64,000 nt of DNA from Streptomyces luteolus (GTDB lineage Bacteria > Actinomycetota > Actinomycetes > Streptomycetales > Streptomycetaceae): NCBI RefSeq assembly GCF_029968015.1, contig NZ_JASCIS010000010.1, positions 62,001 to 126,000 of the forward strand, read 5' to 3'. Below the pieces are notes generated by a model. That model searched no databases. It worked only from the letters and a program-made list of their open reading frames with translations, and had not been told where the DNA came from. Each line of letters starts with the position of its first letter. The stretch's first letter is position 1. Of this stretch, positions 27,489 through 35,956 are shown piece after piece. The position numbers were made by a program, and so were the translations under genes.

Positions 27489-27842
27489 GGGAAGTTGTTC
27501 CCGCGCGAGGGCGGGCTGTCAGTCAGAACACCCGAGCACGTGGGTCAACATGAGGTTCCACCGCATCCCCTCGGGCGAGGACAGGAACCGATACCAGTGC
27601 ATCGGCAAGGGTTCCCACCGGCCCCACGTGATCTGACCGCTATGAATCCGCTCACTCCACTGGAGTCGGCGAGCCGGAACGGCCTTGTGGGACAAGGAGG
27701 TTGAGAAAAGAGCCTGAGCATCCGGCTGCACCGTCGACCGCTCCCGGAGTACCCTTCCTTGATCGTTGAACCGGGTCTCGACCAAGACTCCGGACCATGA
27801 TCCCGAACGGGGTCCCAGGGGGGAGCGGAAGGCGGTGCGTGG
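27489..27842. other. 354-bp gap with only very short ORFs
   Basis: A 28-codon frame (27550-27636, +, starting MRFHRIPSGEDRN) and a 27-codon frame on the opposite strand overlap here. Neither has a good ribosome site, and one may be a gene remnant. Otherwise I see only the promoter region of the HEPN gene. Confidence 0.4.
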
Positions 27843-29084
27843 GTGAGCTCGGGCGGTCTTGAGCTGCCCCCTGGCGACGAGGGTCGCGAGGGAGGCACCG
27901 GCGACGCCCCGCCCTCTGCGGTCTCCCTGGCGCGTCCGATGGACACGGCCGCGCAGATAGGGCCGGAACTGGACTGGGGCGCCGACGCCTGGCACGAGGT
28001 GCGCACGCGCGCCCAGCGGGCCGGCCGTGCCTACATCTGGCTGAACCTCGTCGAACAGCGGCTGCGCGCCGTCGTCTCGGCGGTCGTCCGGCCCGTGTAC
28101 GAGCCCGTCCACGGCGACGACTGGGTGGTGGCCGCGGCAGGGCCCGCGGGCCAGGAGTGGGTGCAGCGCGCCGTCGCCGTACGCGAAGTCAGCCGCCGCA
28201 AGGGCTACTTGCTCGACCCGGCGGACGACAACGTCCTCAGCTTTCTGACGCTGCCCCAGCTCCGTGAGCTGATGGTTCAGCACTGGCCCTGCTTCGAGCC
28301 GTACTTCGACGACCGCCGGGACGTCGAACTCGCCCTGGACGAGCTGGAAGTCGCGCGGAACGTCGTCTCCCGGAACCGCGCCCTCTCGGAGGCGGTCCTC
28401 GCGCAGGCGGAGCGGGCTTCCGCCCGGCTCCTGGAGATGCTCGGCGCCGACACGGAGGTGCCCTCCGCGCGGAGGCTGCCCGTCGACGCGGTCGAGGACA
28501 TAGTCGGCGACCGGTACGCGGACGTGGTGGGCGTGCATCCGGACCGGGTGCGGCTGCTGCGCCAGTTCCCGGCCGAGGACATCTTCGGCGGGGCGCGGCG
28601 CCTCGACGCGATCGGCATAGGCCTGAACCTCCTGGCCCAGAACTTCTCCGGCCGCCGCCTGGTACGGCTCGCGGAGACCGGCAGCCGCGTAAGGCTGCTC
28701 TTCCTCAACCCGGCGAGCAGTGCGGTCAAGCGCCGGGAACGTGAACTCGGCATCAAGCGGGGCGAGTTGAGCCGCACGGTCGAGATGAACATCCTGCACA
28801 TGCGGCGTGTGCGCTCCCGCCTCCGCGACCCGGGCGCCTTCCAGATTCACGTCTTCGACGAAACCCCGCGCTTCACCGCGTACATGGTCGATGGGGACGG
28901 ATCGGACGGAGTGGCCGTCGTCCAGTCCTACCTGCGGCGCACCCGCGGCATGGAAGCCCCCGTGCTCGTGCTGCGCGGCGGCGGTCGCGTGGTCAAGGCG
29001 GGCGGAGGCGGCGAGCACGGGTTGTTCGAGACGTACCGCGAGGAGTTCGAGTCGGTGTGGGCGGATTCGCGTCCCGTGTCGTGA
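27843..29084 (+). CDS. SAV2148-type HEPN-domain protein
   Basis: 413 aa, matching what I recall of the Streptomyces family named after SAV2148. An N-terminal acidic/Gly-Pro leader precedes a helical HEPN-like region (residues about 45-130, with RAYIWLNLVEQRLRAVVS) and a long central helical segment. The C-terminal 150 residues (RRLDAIGIGLNLLAQNFSG, VRLLFLNPASSAVKRRERE, LVLRGGGRVVKAGG) resemble the DUF5919-type sensor domain. HEPN domains often are RNases in stress or toxin systems, but the Rx4-6H active-site motif is not obvious. Function unknown. GTG 27843 follows a purine-rich stretch. Confidence 0.78.
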   Translation: MSSGGLELPPGDEGREGGTGDAPPSAVSLARPMDTAAQIGPELDWGADAWHEVRTRAQRAGRAYIWLNLVEQRLRAVVSAVVRPVYEPVHGDDWVVAAAGPAGQEWVQRAVAVREVSRRKGYLLDPADDNVLSFLTLPQLRELMVQHWPCFEPYFDDRRDVELALDELEVARNVVSRNRALSEAVLAQAERASARLLEMLGADTEVPSARRLPVDAVEDIVGDRYADVVGVHPDRVRLLRQFPAEDIFGGARRLDAIGIGLNLLAQNFSGRRLVRLAETGSRVRLLFLNPASSAVKRRERELGIKRGELSRTVEMNILHMRRVRSRLRDPGAFQIHVFDETPRFTAYMVDGDGSDGVAVVQSYLRRTRGMEAPVLVLRGGGRVVKAGGGGEHGLFETYREEFESVWADSRPVS

Positions 29085-29328
29085 CTGTCCGGCGGCGCGC
29101 TCATGTCCTGGTCGGCGTCTTCGCCCACCTCGTCATCGGGCGGACTCGGATCCCGCGTCGAGGGCCGGGGCGGGGAGCACTTCTTTGTCCCCGCGAGCGG
29201 ACCGTCGGAGGGGCGCGACGGATGCGACGCAGGTCAGAGGCCGAATCGGAACGCGCCAGTCGGATTGTCAGTGGCGCATGCGATCGTGAAACGCACATGG
29301 GGGAGAGCACCACGAAGGAGGGCCACGG

Positions 29329-30042
29329 ATGGGCTGGCACCAGGATCTGCTGATCGGCTTCGACCTGGAGACCACGGGCACGGACCCGCGCGAGGCGCGG
29401 ATCGTCACGGGCGCGCTGATCGAGGTCAAGGGCGGGGAGTCGATGGGACGTCGCGAGTGGCTGGCCGACCCGGGAGTGCCGATACCGCAGGAGGCCGTGG
29501 ACGTGCACGGCATCAGCAACGAGCGCGCCCGAGCGGAGGGCCGCCCGGCGGACCAGGTGGCCGACGAACTCGCCCGCGCCCTGACCGGTTACTGGCAGTC
29601 GGGCGTCCCGGTGGTGGCGTACAACGCCGCGTTCGACCTGACCCTGCTCTCCGCGGAACTGCACCGGTACGGACTGCCGTCCATGCGTGACCGGCTCGGC
29701 GGCATCGAACCGGCGCCGGTCATCGACCCGTACACCATCGACCGCTCCGTCGATCGATACCGCAAGGGGAAGCGGAACCTGGAGGCCGTCTGCTCGGTGT
29801 ACGGAGTCCGACTCGACTCCGCGCACGACGCCACCGCGGACGCCCTCGCCGCCGCCCGCCTCGCCTCGGCGATAGCGGTCAGGCATTCCAAGGTCGGCGG
29901 CCTCGGCCCCGCCGAACTCCACAACCGGCAGGTCGAGTGGTACGCGGAATGGGCAGCCGACTTCCAGAAGTTCCTGCGCAGCAAGGGAGATGAGACCGCG
30001 GTGATCGACGGGCACTGGCCACTGCGGAACATATCGGCCTGA
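29329..30042 (+). CDS. DEDDh 3'-5' exonuclease (DnaQ-like)
   Basis: 237 aa. All exonuclease motifs are present: Exo I IGFDLETTGTDP near residue 8, Exo II VAYNAAFDLTLL near 95, and Exo IIIe DSAHDATADALAAA near 165, the H-x4-D form. It is the size of a stand-alone DnaQ/RNase-T-like nuclease acting on DNA or RNA ends. AAGGAGGG lies five bases before ATG 29329. It runs toward the convergent phosphotransferase gene, with a hairpin between. Confidence 0.92.
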   Translation: MGWHQDLLIGFDLETTGTDPREARIVTGALIEVKGGESMGRREWLADPGVPIPQEAVDVHGISNERARAEGRPADQVADELARALTGYWQSGVPVVAYNAAFDLTLLSAELHRYGLPSMRDRLGGIEPAPVIDPYTIDRSVDRYRKGKRNLEAVCSVYGVRLDSAHDATADALAAARLASAIAVRHSKVGGLGPAELHNRQVEWYAEWAADFQKFLRSKGDETAVIDGHWPLRNISA

Positions 30043-30114
30043 ACCTCGCCTGAATCCCAGGCTGAACGTCTCAGAGCCGAACGTCTCTGAGCTGAACGCC
30101 TCAGCCTGATGTCT

Positions 30115-30132
30115 CGGGCCTGAACAGGCCCG
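30115..30132. terminator. Hairpin between convergent genes
   Basis: CGGGCCTG AA CAGGCCCG forms an 8-bp stem with a 2-base loop between the exonuclease stop and the phosphotransferase stop. Upstream, short direct repeats of the form CTGAACGYCTC lie at about 30061-30103. Confidence 0.6.
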
Positions 30133-30192
30133 CGAGCGGGGGAAGTCCGTCGGCACCTCGCTCCACTCGGGACAGACAGACGCCGCCCGAAC

Positions 30193-31047
30193 TCAGAACG
30201 GGTACCAGCGCACCTCAGGGTCCCCGTCCCGCAACGACGCGACGCGCCTGCGGAATTCGGCGAGGGCCTTGGGGTTGGCGGGCGCGTGCTGTGACACCCA
30301 CGCGCAGCTCGCCGTCTCCCGCGCACCGCGCAACACCGCGCACCCGTCCCACTCCCGTACGTCCCAGCCGTACGTCGAGACGAACGCGTCGTAGGCCTCG
30401 GGCGCAAGGCCGTACCGGTCGCGGGACAGGGCCATGACCACCAGGTCGTGCTCGCGGAGGTCCGCGGAGAACGTCTCCAGGTCCACCAAGACCGGCCCGC
30501 CAGGGCCGACATGGACGTTGCGGGGGAGGGCGTCGCCGTGGATCGGGCCCGGCGGCAGATGAGGGGTGAGCGCGGCGGCCGCGGCGGCGAAGCCGTCCCT
30601 GCGCTCACGCAGATAGTCGGCGTCGGCTGGAGAGATCGCGTCACCCGCGAGACGCAGCCAGCGCTCGATGCCGCCGAGCAGTTCGCGGCGCGGCAGTGCG
30701 ACCGGAGGGGAGGGAAGAGCATGCACCAGGCGGAGCAGCCCGGCCAGATCAGCAGGTTCGGCAGGCCGCAGCGCGGGACCGAGGCGATGCCACAAGGTCA
30801 CCGGATGGCCGTCCACGAGCCGAGGTTCGGGCTCCGCGGCCCGCACCGCGGGCACCTCGCACTCCTCGAGCCAGCGTGCGACGCCCAGTTCGCGCCGGGC
30901 GCGATCGAAGAGTTCGGGCGCCGCCCGGCCGACCTTCACGACCAGGTCGCCGGTGCCGAACACCGCGTTCTCACCCAGGGCGAGGAGCTCCGCGTCCCCC
31001 GCCACCCCGGCTTCGGCCAGCACGTCCCGCGCTCGTGCCTCGTCCAT
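30193..31047 (-). CDS. Aminoglycoside-phosphotransferase-fold kinase
   Basis: 284 aa from ATG 31047, with GGGAGG seven bases upstream. The kinase fold is shown by an N-lobe FGTGDLVVKVGR, the catalytic loop IHGDALPRNVHVG (HGDxxxxN) and the metal-binding LVDLETF (DLE in place of DxD). It belongs to the APH/choline-kinase superfamily. Such single copies in Streptomyces may modify antibiotics or small metabolites; no specific resistance family is recognisable. Confidence 0.85.
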   Translation of the reverse strand: MDEARARDVLAEAGVAGDAELLALGENAVFGTGDLVVKVGRAAPELFDRARRELGVARWLEECEVPAVRAAEPEPRLVDGHPVTLWHRLGPALRPAEPADLAGLLRLVHALPSPPVALPRRELLGGIERWLRLAGDAISPADADYLRERRDGFAAAAAALTPHLPPGPIHGDALPRNVHVGPGGPVLVDLETFSADLREHDLVVMALSRDRYGLAPEAYDAFVSTYGWDVREWDGCAVLRGARETASCAWVSQHAPANPKALAEFRRRVASLRDGDPEVRWYPF

Positions 31048-31353
31048 GACTTGCCTCCCGCAGCGCGCTGCGCACGGAGTGCGGCGGCACACGCGAAACG
31101 GAGTCGCGCATACCGCCACCGAGCTCGCCGAGCACATCGCCGATCACTGTGTACGCCGCCCAGTCTCGCAGCTGCCGCGGGCGCGTTCGCACAGGCCACA
31201 AGGCATGCGCGCATGCTTGACGTACTCACGCACCATCAGCACGATGACGGTGGCCGCCTGGGACAGGTCACGGCGCGAAGCGCTTCCAAGGAAGGGCGGT
31301 GGCGGGAGACGGGCAGGCCATCCTCAGATCAACCGCCTGAAGGAGCCGATTCC
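31048..31353. other. 306-bp divergent promoter region
   Basis: The region between the divergent phosphotransferase and sugar importer genes contains no supported ORF. The only clear element is the LacI-like palindrome at 31277-31286. Confidence 0.5.
31277..31286 (+). promoter_or_regulatory. Possible LacI-family operator upstream of the sugar importer
   Basis: GAAGCGCTTC is a perfect 10-bp palindrome matching the core of LacI/GalR-family operators (AAGCGCTT), 68 bases upstream of the first permease start. No LacI gene is in the window. Confidence 0.4.
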
Positions 31354-32277
31354 GTGACATTGGCGACCGCGACGAAGCGGTCAGCGAAGCAGCAGCGCGC
31401 ACGCAGAACGGGGGACCACGCTGCTTGGTTCCTGGTGCTGCCCGCGCTGATCCCCATTCTGGTCCTGAGCGTCGGCCCGCTGCTGTACGGCATCGCGCTG
31501 TCGTTCACCGACGCCCAGTCCGGCCGGACGGCGGCCACCCAGTGGGTGGGCGGCCTCAACTTCCAGGACCTGTTGCAGGACACGCTGTTCTGGGACTCGT
31601 TCCGGATCGGCCTGCTCTGGGCGGTCGGTGTCACCGTGCCGCAGTTCTTCCTGGCGCTCGGCCTGGCCCTGCTGCTCAACCAGAACCTCCGCTTCCGCTG
31701 GCTGGCGCGGGCGCTCGCGATCATCCCGTGGGCGATGCCCGAGGTCGTCGTCGGCATCATGTGGCGGCTTGTCTACCACCCGGACGCGGGCGTGCTCAAC
31801 GAGACGCTCGCCAACCTGGGCCTCGGCGAGGGCCGGGACTGGCTGACGGGCACGGCGACCGCGCTGTTCGCCGTGATCGTCGTCGGCGTGTGGGCCGGCA
31901 TGCCGCAGACTACGGTCGCGCTGCTCGCCGGACTGCAGAACACCCCGCGGGAGTTGCACGAGGCCGCCGCCATGGACGGAGCGGGCGCCTGGCGCCGCTT
32001 CCGCACCGTCACCTGGCCCGCGATCAAACCGGTCGCTCTGTCCATCACGGCCCTCAACTTCATCTGGAACTTCAACTCCTTCGCCCTCGTGTACGTGCTC
32101 ACGCAGGGCGGCCCCGGCGGCCGTACCCGACTGCCGATGCTGTTCGCCTACGAAGAGGCCTTTCGCTACGGCCAGTTCGGCTACGCGGCGGCGATGGGCT
32201 GTGTGATGGTCGCGGTGATCTCGGTGATCCTCGCGTTCTATCTCGTGGGCCGCCTGAAGGGAGGCGACGAGTCGTGA
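31354..32277 (+). CDS. Sugar ABC transporter permease (MalF type)
   Basis: 307 aa with six predicted membrane segments. The EAA loop that contacts the ATPase reads ELHEAAAMDGAGAWRRF near residue 215, typical of carbohydrate-uptake family 1 importers. AAGGAG lies eight bases before GTG 31354. First gene of a permease-permease-binding-protein operon with 1- to 4-base overlaps; no ATPase is encoded, so a shared MsiK-like ATPase is likely, as is usual in Streptomyces. Confidence 0.93.
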   Translation: MTLATATKRSAKQQRARRTGDHAAWFLVLPALIPILVLSVGPLLYGIALSFTDAQSGRTAATQWVGGLNFQDLLQDTLFWDSFRIGLLWAVGVTVPQFFLALGLALLLNQNLRFRWLARALAIIPWAMPEVVVGIMWRLVYHPDAGVLNETLANLGLGEGRDWLTGTATALFAVIVVGVWAGMPQTTVALLAGLQNTPRELHEAAAMDGAGAWRRFRTVTWPAIKPVALSITALNFIWNFNSFALVYVLTQGGPGGRTRLPMLFAYEEAFRYGQFGYAAAMGCVMVAVISVILAFYLVGRLKGGDES

Positions 32278-33110
32278 TGCGTACCTCCAAGCCGGCCCGC
32301 GCCGCGCAGTACGTGGCGCTCGCCGCGTATCTCGTCTTCCTGGCCTTCCCGTTCGCCTGGCTGATCTCCACGGCGTTCAAGCCCGCGAAGGAGCTCGGCA
32401 GTCTCGATCCCACGTGGATCCCGCACAACCCCACGCTGCAGAACTTCACGCAGGCCTTCGACGAACAGCCGCTGCTGCAGGCGATGACGAACTCGCTGCT
32501 CGTGGCCGTGAGCGCGGCCCTGGTCGCCGTCGTCATCGCGACGCCGATGGCGTACGTGATGGCGCGGCACCGCAACCGGCTCGCCAGGGCGGCCACGGGC
32601 TGGGTGGTGATCAGCCAGGCGTTCCCGTTCGTCCTGATCATCATTCCGCTGTTCCTGATCCTGAAGAACCTCCACCTGATCAACTCGCTGATCGGCCTGA
32701 TCATGGTGTACGTGGTCTGGGCGCTGCCGTTCGCGCTGTGGATGCTCGTCGGCTATGTCCGCGCCGTACCGCCCGAGTTGGAGGAGGCCGCGGCCGTGGA
32801 CGGGGCGGGCAAGCTGCGCACGCTGGTCTCGGTGACCGCGCCGCTGCTCACGCCCGGCATCGTGGCGACCGCGATGTTCGCCTTCATCACCGCATGGAAC
32901 GAGTTCTTCTTCGCGCTCGTCCTGCTCAAGACCCCGGAGAAGCAGACGTTGCCGGTCATCCTGAACCGCTTCATCGGCACCGAGGGCGTCGCCGACCTGG
33001 GACCGCTCGCCGCTGCTGCGTTCCTCGCGACCATCCCGTCGCTCGTGATCTTCGCGCTCATCCAGAAGCGCATCACCGGCGGCATGCTGGCCGGGGCGGT
33101 GAAGCACTGA
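32274..33110 (+). CDS. Sugar ABC transporter permease (MalG type)
   Basis: 278 aa with six predicted membrane segments and the EAA loop ELEEAAAVDGAGKLRTL near residue 175. Partner of the preceding MalF-type permease. GTG 32274 overlaps the upstream stop by four bases (GTGA) and has GGGAGG eight bases upstream; ATG 32277 is the alternative. The stop overlaps the binding-protein start by one base. Confidence 0.93.
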   Translation: MMRTSKPARAAQYVALAAYLVFLAFPFAWLISTAFKPAKELGSLDPTWIPHNPTLQNFTQAFDEQPLLQAMTNSLLVAVSAALVAVVIATPMAYVMARHRNRLARAATGWVVISQAFPFVLIIIPLFLILKNLHLINSLIGLIMVYVVWALPFALWMLVGYVRAVPPELEEAAAVDGAGKLRTLVSVTAPLLTPGIVATAMFAFITAWNEFFFALVLLKTPEKQTLPVILNRFIGTEGVADLGPLAAAAFLATIPSLVIFALIQKRITGGMLAGAVKH

Positions 33111-34426
33111 TGGCGCCCCGCCCGCGCGTGCGACTCCGTGCCCGACTCGTCGCCGCCGCGGCGACGGCACTCGGGATGCTGCTCACCGGCTGCTCCGGCG
33201 AGCCCGAGGAGGACAGCGGCACGATCACGCTGCAGTTCCAGTCCCTTGCGTGGCAGAAGGAGTCGGTCGACGCCAACAAGGAACTGGTGAAGGAGTGGAA
33301 CGCCGCCCATCCGGATGTCCAGGTCAAGTATGTCCAGGGCAGTTGGGACAGCGTGCACGACCAGCTGCTCACGTCCTTCGAGGGCGGCGAGGCGCCCGAC
33401 ATCATCCATGACGCCTCGGACGACCTCGCGGATTTCGCGTACGGGGGCTATCTCGCGGATCTGGGGGAGTTGCTGCCGGAGCGCCTGAAGTCCGATATTC
33501 CGCAGCGCAGTTGGGAGACGGCGACCTTCGGGGACGGGATCTACGGCGTTCCGTTCCTCCAGGAGCCGCGCGTCCTGATCGCCAACGCGAAGTGGCTGAA
33601 GAAGTCCGGGGTGCGCATCCCCACGCCGGACAAGCCCTGGACCTGGCAGGAGTTCCGGAAGGTCACCGACGAACTGAGCGGGGACGCCGATGACGGGAAG
33701 TACGGGGTGGCCTGGCCGCTCAAGGAGCCGGTCTCGGCCACGCTGAACCTCTCCTTGTCGACAGGCGGCAAGGTCTTCCACCGGGGCGCCGACGGGAAGG
33801 TGGAGGTCCGCTTCGACGCCGCCGACCAAGTGGTGCCGAAGACCGTGCACGACCAGGTCAACTCCGATAGAAGCGCGTCGAGTTCGACCCTGGGCATGGG
33901 CGGCTCGGACACGCTGCCGGGCTTCTTCGGCGGCAAGTACGCGATGGTGCCGCTCGGGTTCTCGTACCGGCAGCAGATCGTCCAGCAGGCGCCCGACGGC
34001 TTCGACTGGCAGGTGCTGCCCGCGCCGGCGGGGGCTGACGGGCTGACTCAGGGGGTGAGTCCGCAGACCCTGTCGATCGCGGAGGACAGCCCGCACAAGA
34101 AGGAGGCGATGGCGTTCATCGACTTCCTGCTGCAGCCCGAGAACATGGTGCGGCTCGCTGAGGGCGACTGGATGCTGCCGACCGGCACCGAGGCCCTGAA
34201 GGATCCCGCTCTGCATACGGAGAAGAACGACTGGGAGACGGGCACAGAGCTCGCCGAGCATCTGCGGTCGGCGCCGGCGCAGTCGGTGCGGGGCTACCCG
34301 GAATGGAAGGACAAGGTGGCGACGCCTGCGCTGCAGGAGTACTACAGCGGGGCGATCGGAATGGGTGAGCTGAGGAGACGGCTGGTCGAGGACGGGAATC
34401 TGGTGCTGGCCCGGTATCAGAGATAG
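33110..34426 (+). CDS. Sugar ABC transporter substrate-binding lipoprotein
   Basis: 438 aa. The basic N-terminus and hydrophobic stretch end in the lipobox LLTGC, so the mature protein should be lipid-anchored outside the membrane. The rest matches the family 1 solute-binding fold (ITLQFQSLAWQKE, PDVQVKYVQGSWDSVHDQ, GGEAPDIIHDASDDLADFA, GIYGVPFLQEPRVLIANAK). The substrate is probably an oligosaccharide, not identifiable from sequence. Binding-protein-last order (permease, permease, SBP) is less common than SBP-first. ATG 33110 overlaps the permease stop by one base. Confidence 0.92.
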   Translation: MAPRPRVRLRARLVAAAATALGMLLTGCSGEPEEDSGTITLQFQSLAWQKESVDANKELVKEWNAAHPDVQVKYVQGSWDSVHDQLLTSFEGGEAPDIIHDASDDLADFAYGGYLADLGELLPERLKSDIPQRSWETATFGDGIYGVPFLQEPRVLIANAKWLKKSGVRIPTPDKPWTWQEFRKVTDELSGDADDGKYGVAWPLKEPVSATLNLSLSTGGKVFHRGADGKVEVRFDAADQVVPKTVHDQVNSDRSASSSTLGMGGSDTLPGFFGGKYAMVPLGFSYRQQIVQQAPDGFDWQVLPAPAGADGLTQGVSPQTLSIAEDSPHKKEAMAFIDFLLQPENMVRLAEGDWMLPTGTEALKDPALHTEKNDWETGTELAEHLRSAPAQSVRGYPEWKDKVATPALQEYYSGAIGMGELRRRLVEDGNLVLARYQR

Positions 34427-34432
34427 GGGAGT

Positions 34433-34494
34433 CGCTCAGTCGCGTTACCTGTCGCAGCCGCCGTGCGTGCTGCGGCAGGCAGAGCGACTGAGCG
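34433..34494 (+). terminator. Nested terminator hairpin after the sugar importer operon
   Basis: An outer 11-bp stem (CGCTCAGTCGC at 34433-34443 with 34484-34494) encloses an inner 11-bp stem (34448-34458 with 34469-34479, one G-U pair). It separates the ABC operon from the glycosyltransferase gene. Confidence 0.8.
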
Positions 34495-34520
34495 GCGCGA
34501 GACGCTCCGTCTTAAAAAGC

Positions 34521-34557
34521 TTGCACGAGACGTATCGTCTCGCGTACTGTCCTCGTC
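34521..34557 (+). promoter_or_regulatory. Promoter with embedded palindromic operator, leaderless glycosyltransferase mRNA
   Basis: TTGCAC (34521-34526) and TACTGT (34545-34550) are spaced by 18 bases. Between them lies a perfect palindrome CGAGACG-TAT-CGTCTCG (34526-34542), the size and layout of a TetR-family site. The expected transcription start coincides with ATG 34558 and there is no ribosome binding site. Confidence 0.7.
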
Positions 34558-35760
34558 ATGACCACTCCCCAGCGTGCCCATATCGCCATGTTCTCCATCG
34601 CCGCCCACGGACACGTCAACCCAAGCCTCGAAGTGATCCGCGAGCTCGTCGCCCGAGGGCACCGGGTCACGTACGCGATCCCGCACGCCTTCGAGGAGAA
34701 GGTGGCCGAGACCGGCGCGGAACCCGTCCTCTACGCCACGACCCTGCCCTCTCCGGACGACGACCCGGAGGCCTGGGGCACCACACTGATCGACAACATC
34801 GAGCCGTTCTTCAAGGACGCGGTCAACGCCCTGCCGCAGCTTGCCAAGGCCTACGAGGGTGACGAGCCCGACCTCGTCCTTTACGACATTACGTCCTACC
34901 CGGCGCGGATCCTCGCCCGCCGCTGGGGCGTCCCGGAGATCTCCCTCTCGCCGAACCTGGTGGCGTGGGAGGGGTACCACGAGGAGGTGGGGGAGCCGCT
35001 CTACCGGGACCTGAAGACGACCGAGCGCGGACAGGCGTACTTCGCGAACTTCGAGGCCTGGCTGCAGGAGAACGGCATCACCCAGGGCCACGACGCCTTC
35101 GCGGGTCGCCCGCCACGTTCCCTCGTACTGATCCCCAAGGCGCTGCAGCCGAACGCCGACCGGGTCGACGAGAGCGTGTACACCTTCGTCGGCGCGTGCC
35201 AAGGTGACCGGTCCGCGCAGGGTGAGTGGCAGCGTCCGGTCGAGGCCGAGAAGGTCGTACTGGTCTCGCTCGGTTCGTCGTTCACCAAGCAGCCGGCGTT
35301 CTACCGGGAGTGCGTCGAGGCGTTCGGTGACCTGCCGGGCTGGCATCTGGTGCTGCAGATCGGTCAGCACGTCGACGAGAGCGAGCTCGGCGAGATCCCG
35401 GCCAACGTCGAAGTGCACCGCTGGGTGCCGCAGCTGGCGATCCTGAAGAAGGCCGACGCGTTCGTCACTCACGCCGGAGCAGGCGGCAGCCAGGAAGGGC
35501 TGGCCACCGCGACGCCGATGGTGGCCGTGCCGCAGGCCGTCGACCAGCCAGGCAACGCCGAGATGCTGCAGGGGCTCGGCGTGGCCCGGCACATCCCGAC
35601 CGAGGAGGCGACGGCGGACGTACTCCGTCGAGCGGTGCTCGAACTCGTCGAGGACCCCGAGGTGGCGCGCCGACTGCAGGTCATCCAGGAGCAGATGGCG
35701 ACCGAGGGCGGGACCCGGCGGGCCGCCGACCTGATCGAGGCCGCGCTGCCTCAGCGGTAG
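34558..35760 (+). CDS. mgt: Macrolide-inactivating glycosyltransferase (MGT/OleD family)
   Basis: 400 aa GT1-family enzyme. The N-terminal acceptor domain has the catalytic His in [15 protein letters not shown]; the C-terminal donor domain has [13 protein letters not shown] and the UDP-sugar motif [21 protein letters not shown] with [22 protein letters not shown]. The family (OleD, OleI, MgtA) adds glucose to the desosamine 2'-OH of macrolides as a self-resistance or detoxifying step; the acceptor range here is inferred. It appears to be translated from a leaderless transcript under a palindromic operator. A hairpin terminator follows. Confidence 0.9.
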   Translation: MTTPQRAHIAMFSIAAHGHVNPSLEVIRELVARGHRVTYAIPHAFEEKVAETGAEPVLYATTLPSPDDDPEAWGTTLIDNIEPFFKDAVNALPQLAKAYEGDEPDLVLYDITSYPARILARRWGVPEISLSPNLVAWEGYHEEVGEPLYRDLKTTERGQAYFANFEAWLQENGITQGHDAFAGRPPRSLVLIPKALQPNADRVDESVYTFVGACQGDRSAQGEWQRPVEAEKVVLVSLGSSFTKQPAFYRECVEAFGDLPGWHLVLQIGQHVDESELGEIPANVEVHRWVPQLAILKKADAFVTHAGAGGSQEGLATATPMVAVPQAVDQPGNAEMLQGLGVARHIPTEEATADVLRRAVLELVEDPEVARRLQVIQEQMATEGGTRRAADLIEAALPQR

Positions 35761-35779
35761 CCGGTTGCGCTCGGGAGGG

Positions 35780-35821
35780 CCAGAGGCCTGGAGTGGTAAC
35801 GCTCAGGTAACAGGCCTCTGG
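35780..35821 (+). terminator. Hairpin after mgt
   Basis: CCAGAGGCCTG (35780-35790) pairs perfectly with 35811-35821 across a 20-base loop, 20 bases after the mgt stop. Confidence 0.7.
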
Positions 35822-35956
35822 TCCACCAAGGGCATTGACTCGTCTGAAATCTACGACCCTTACCCCCGGGTAAAGGTTGTACGCATCGCTTCTTGTGCCT
35901 TGGGCGACGACCTTCTTAGCGTGAAGTGAATTCCACTCGAACGCCGGGAAGTTGAC

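Noticed and set aside
27550..27636. A 28-codon ORF as a small gene
   Set aside because: No ribosome binding site or conserved partner is visible; kept only as a note on the gap.
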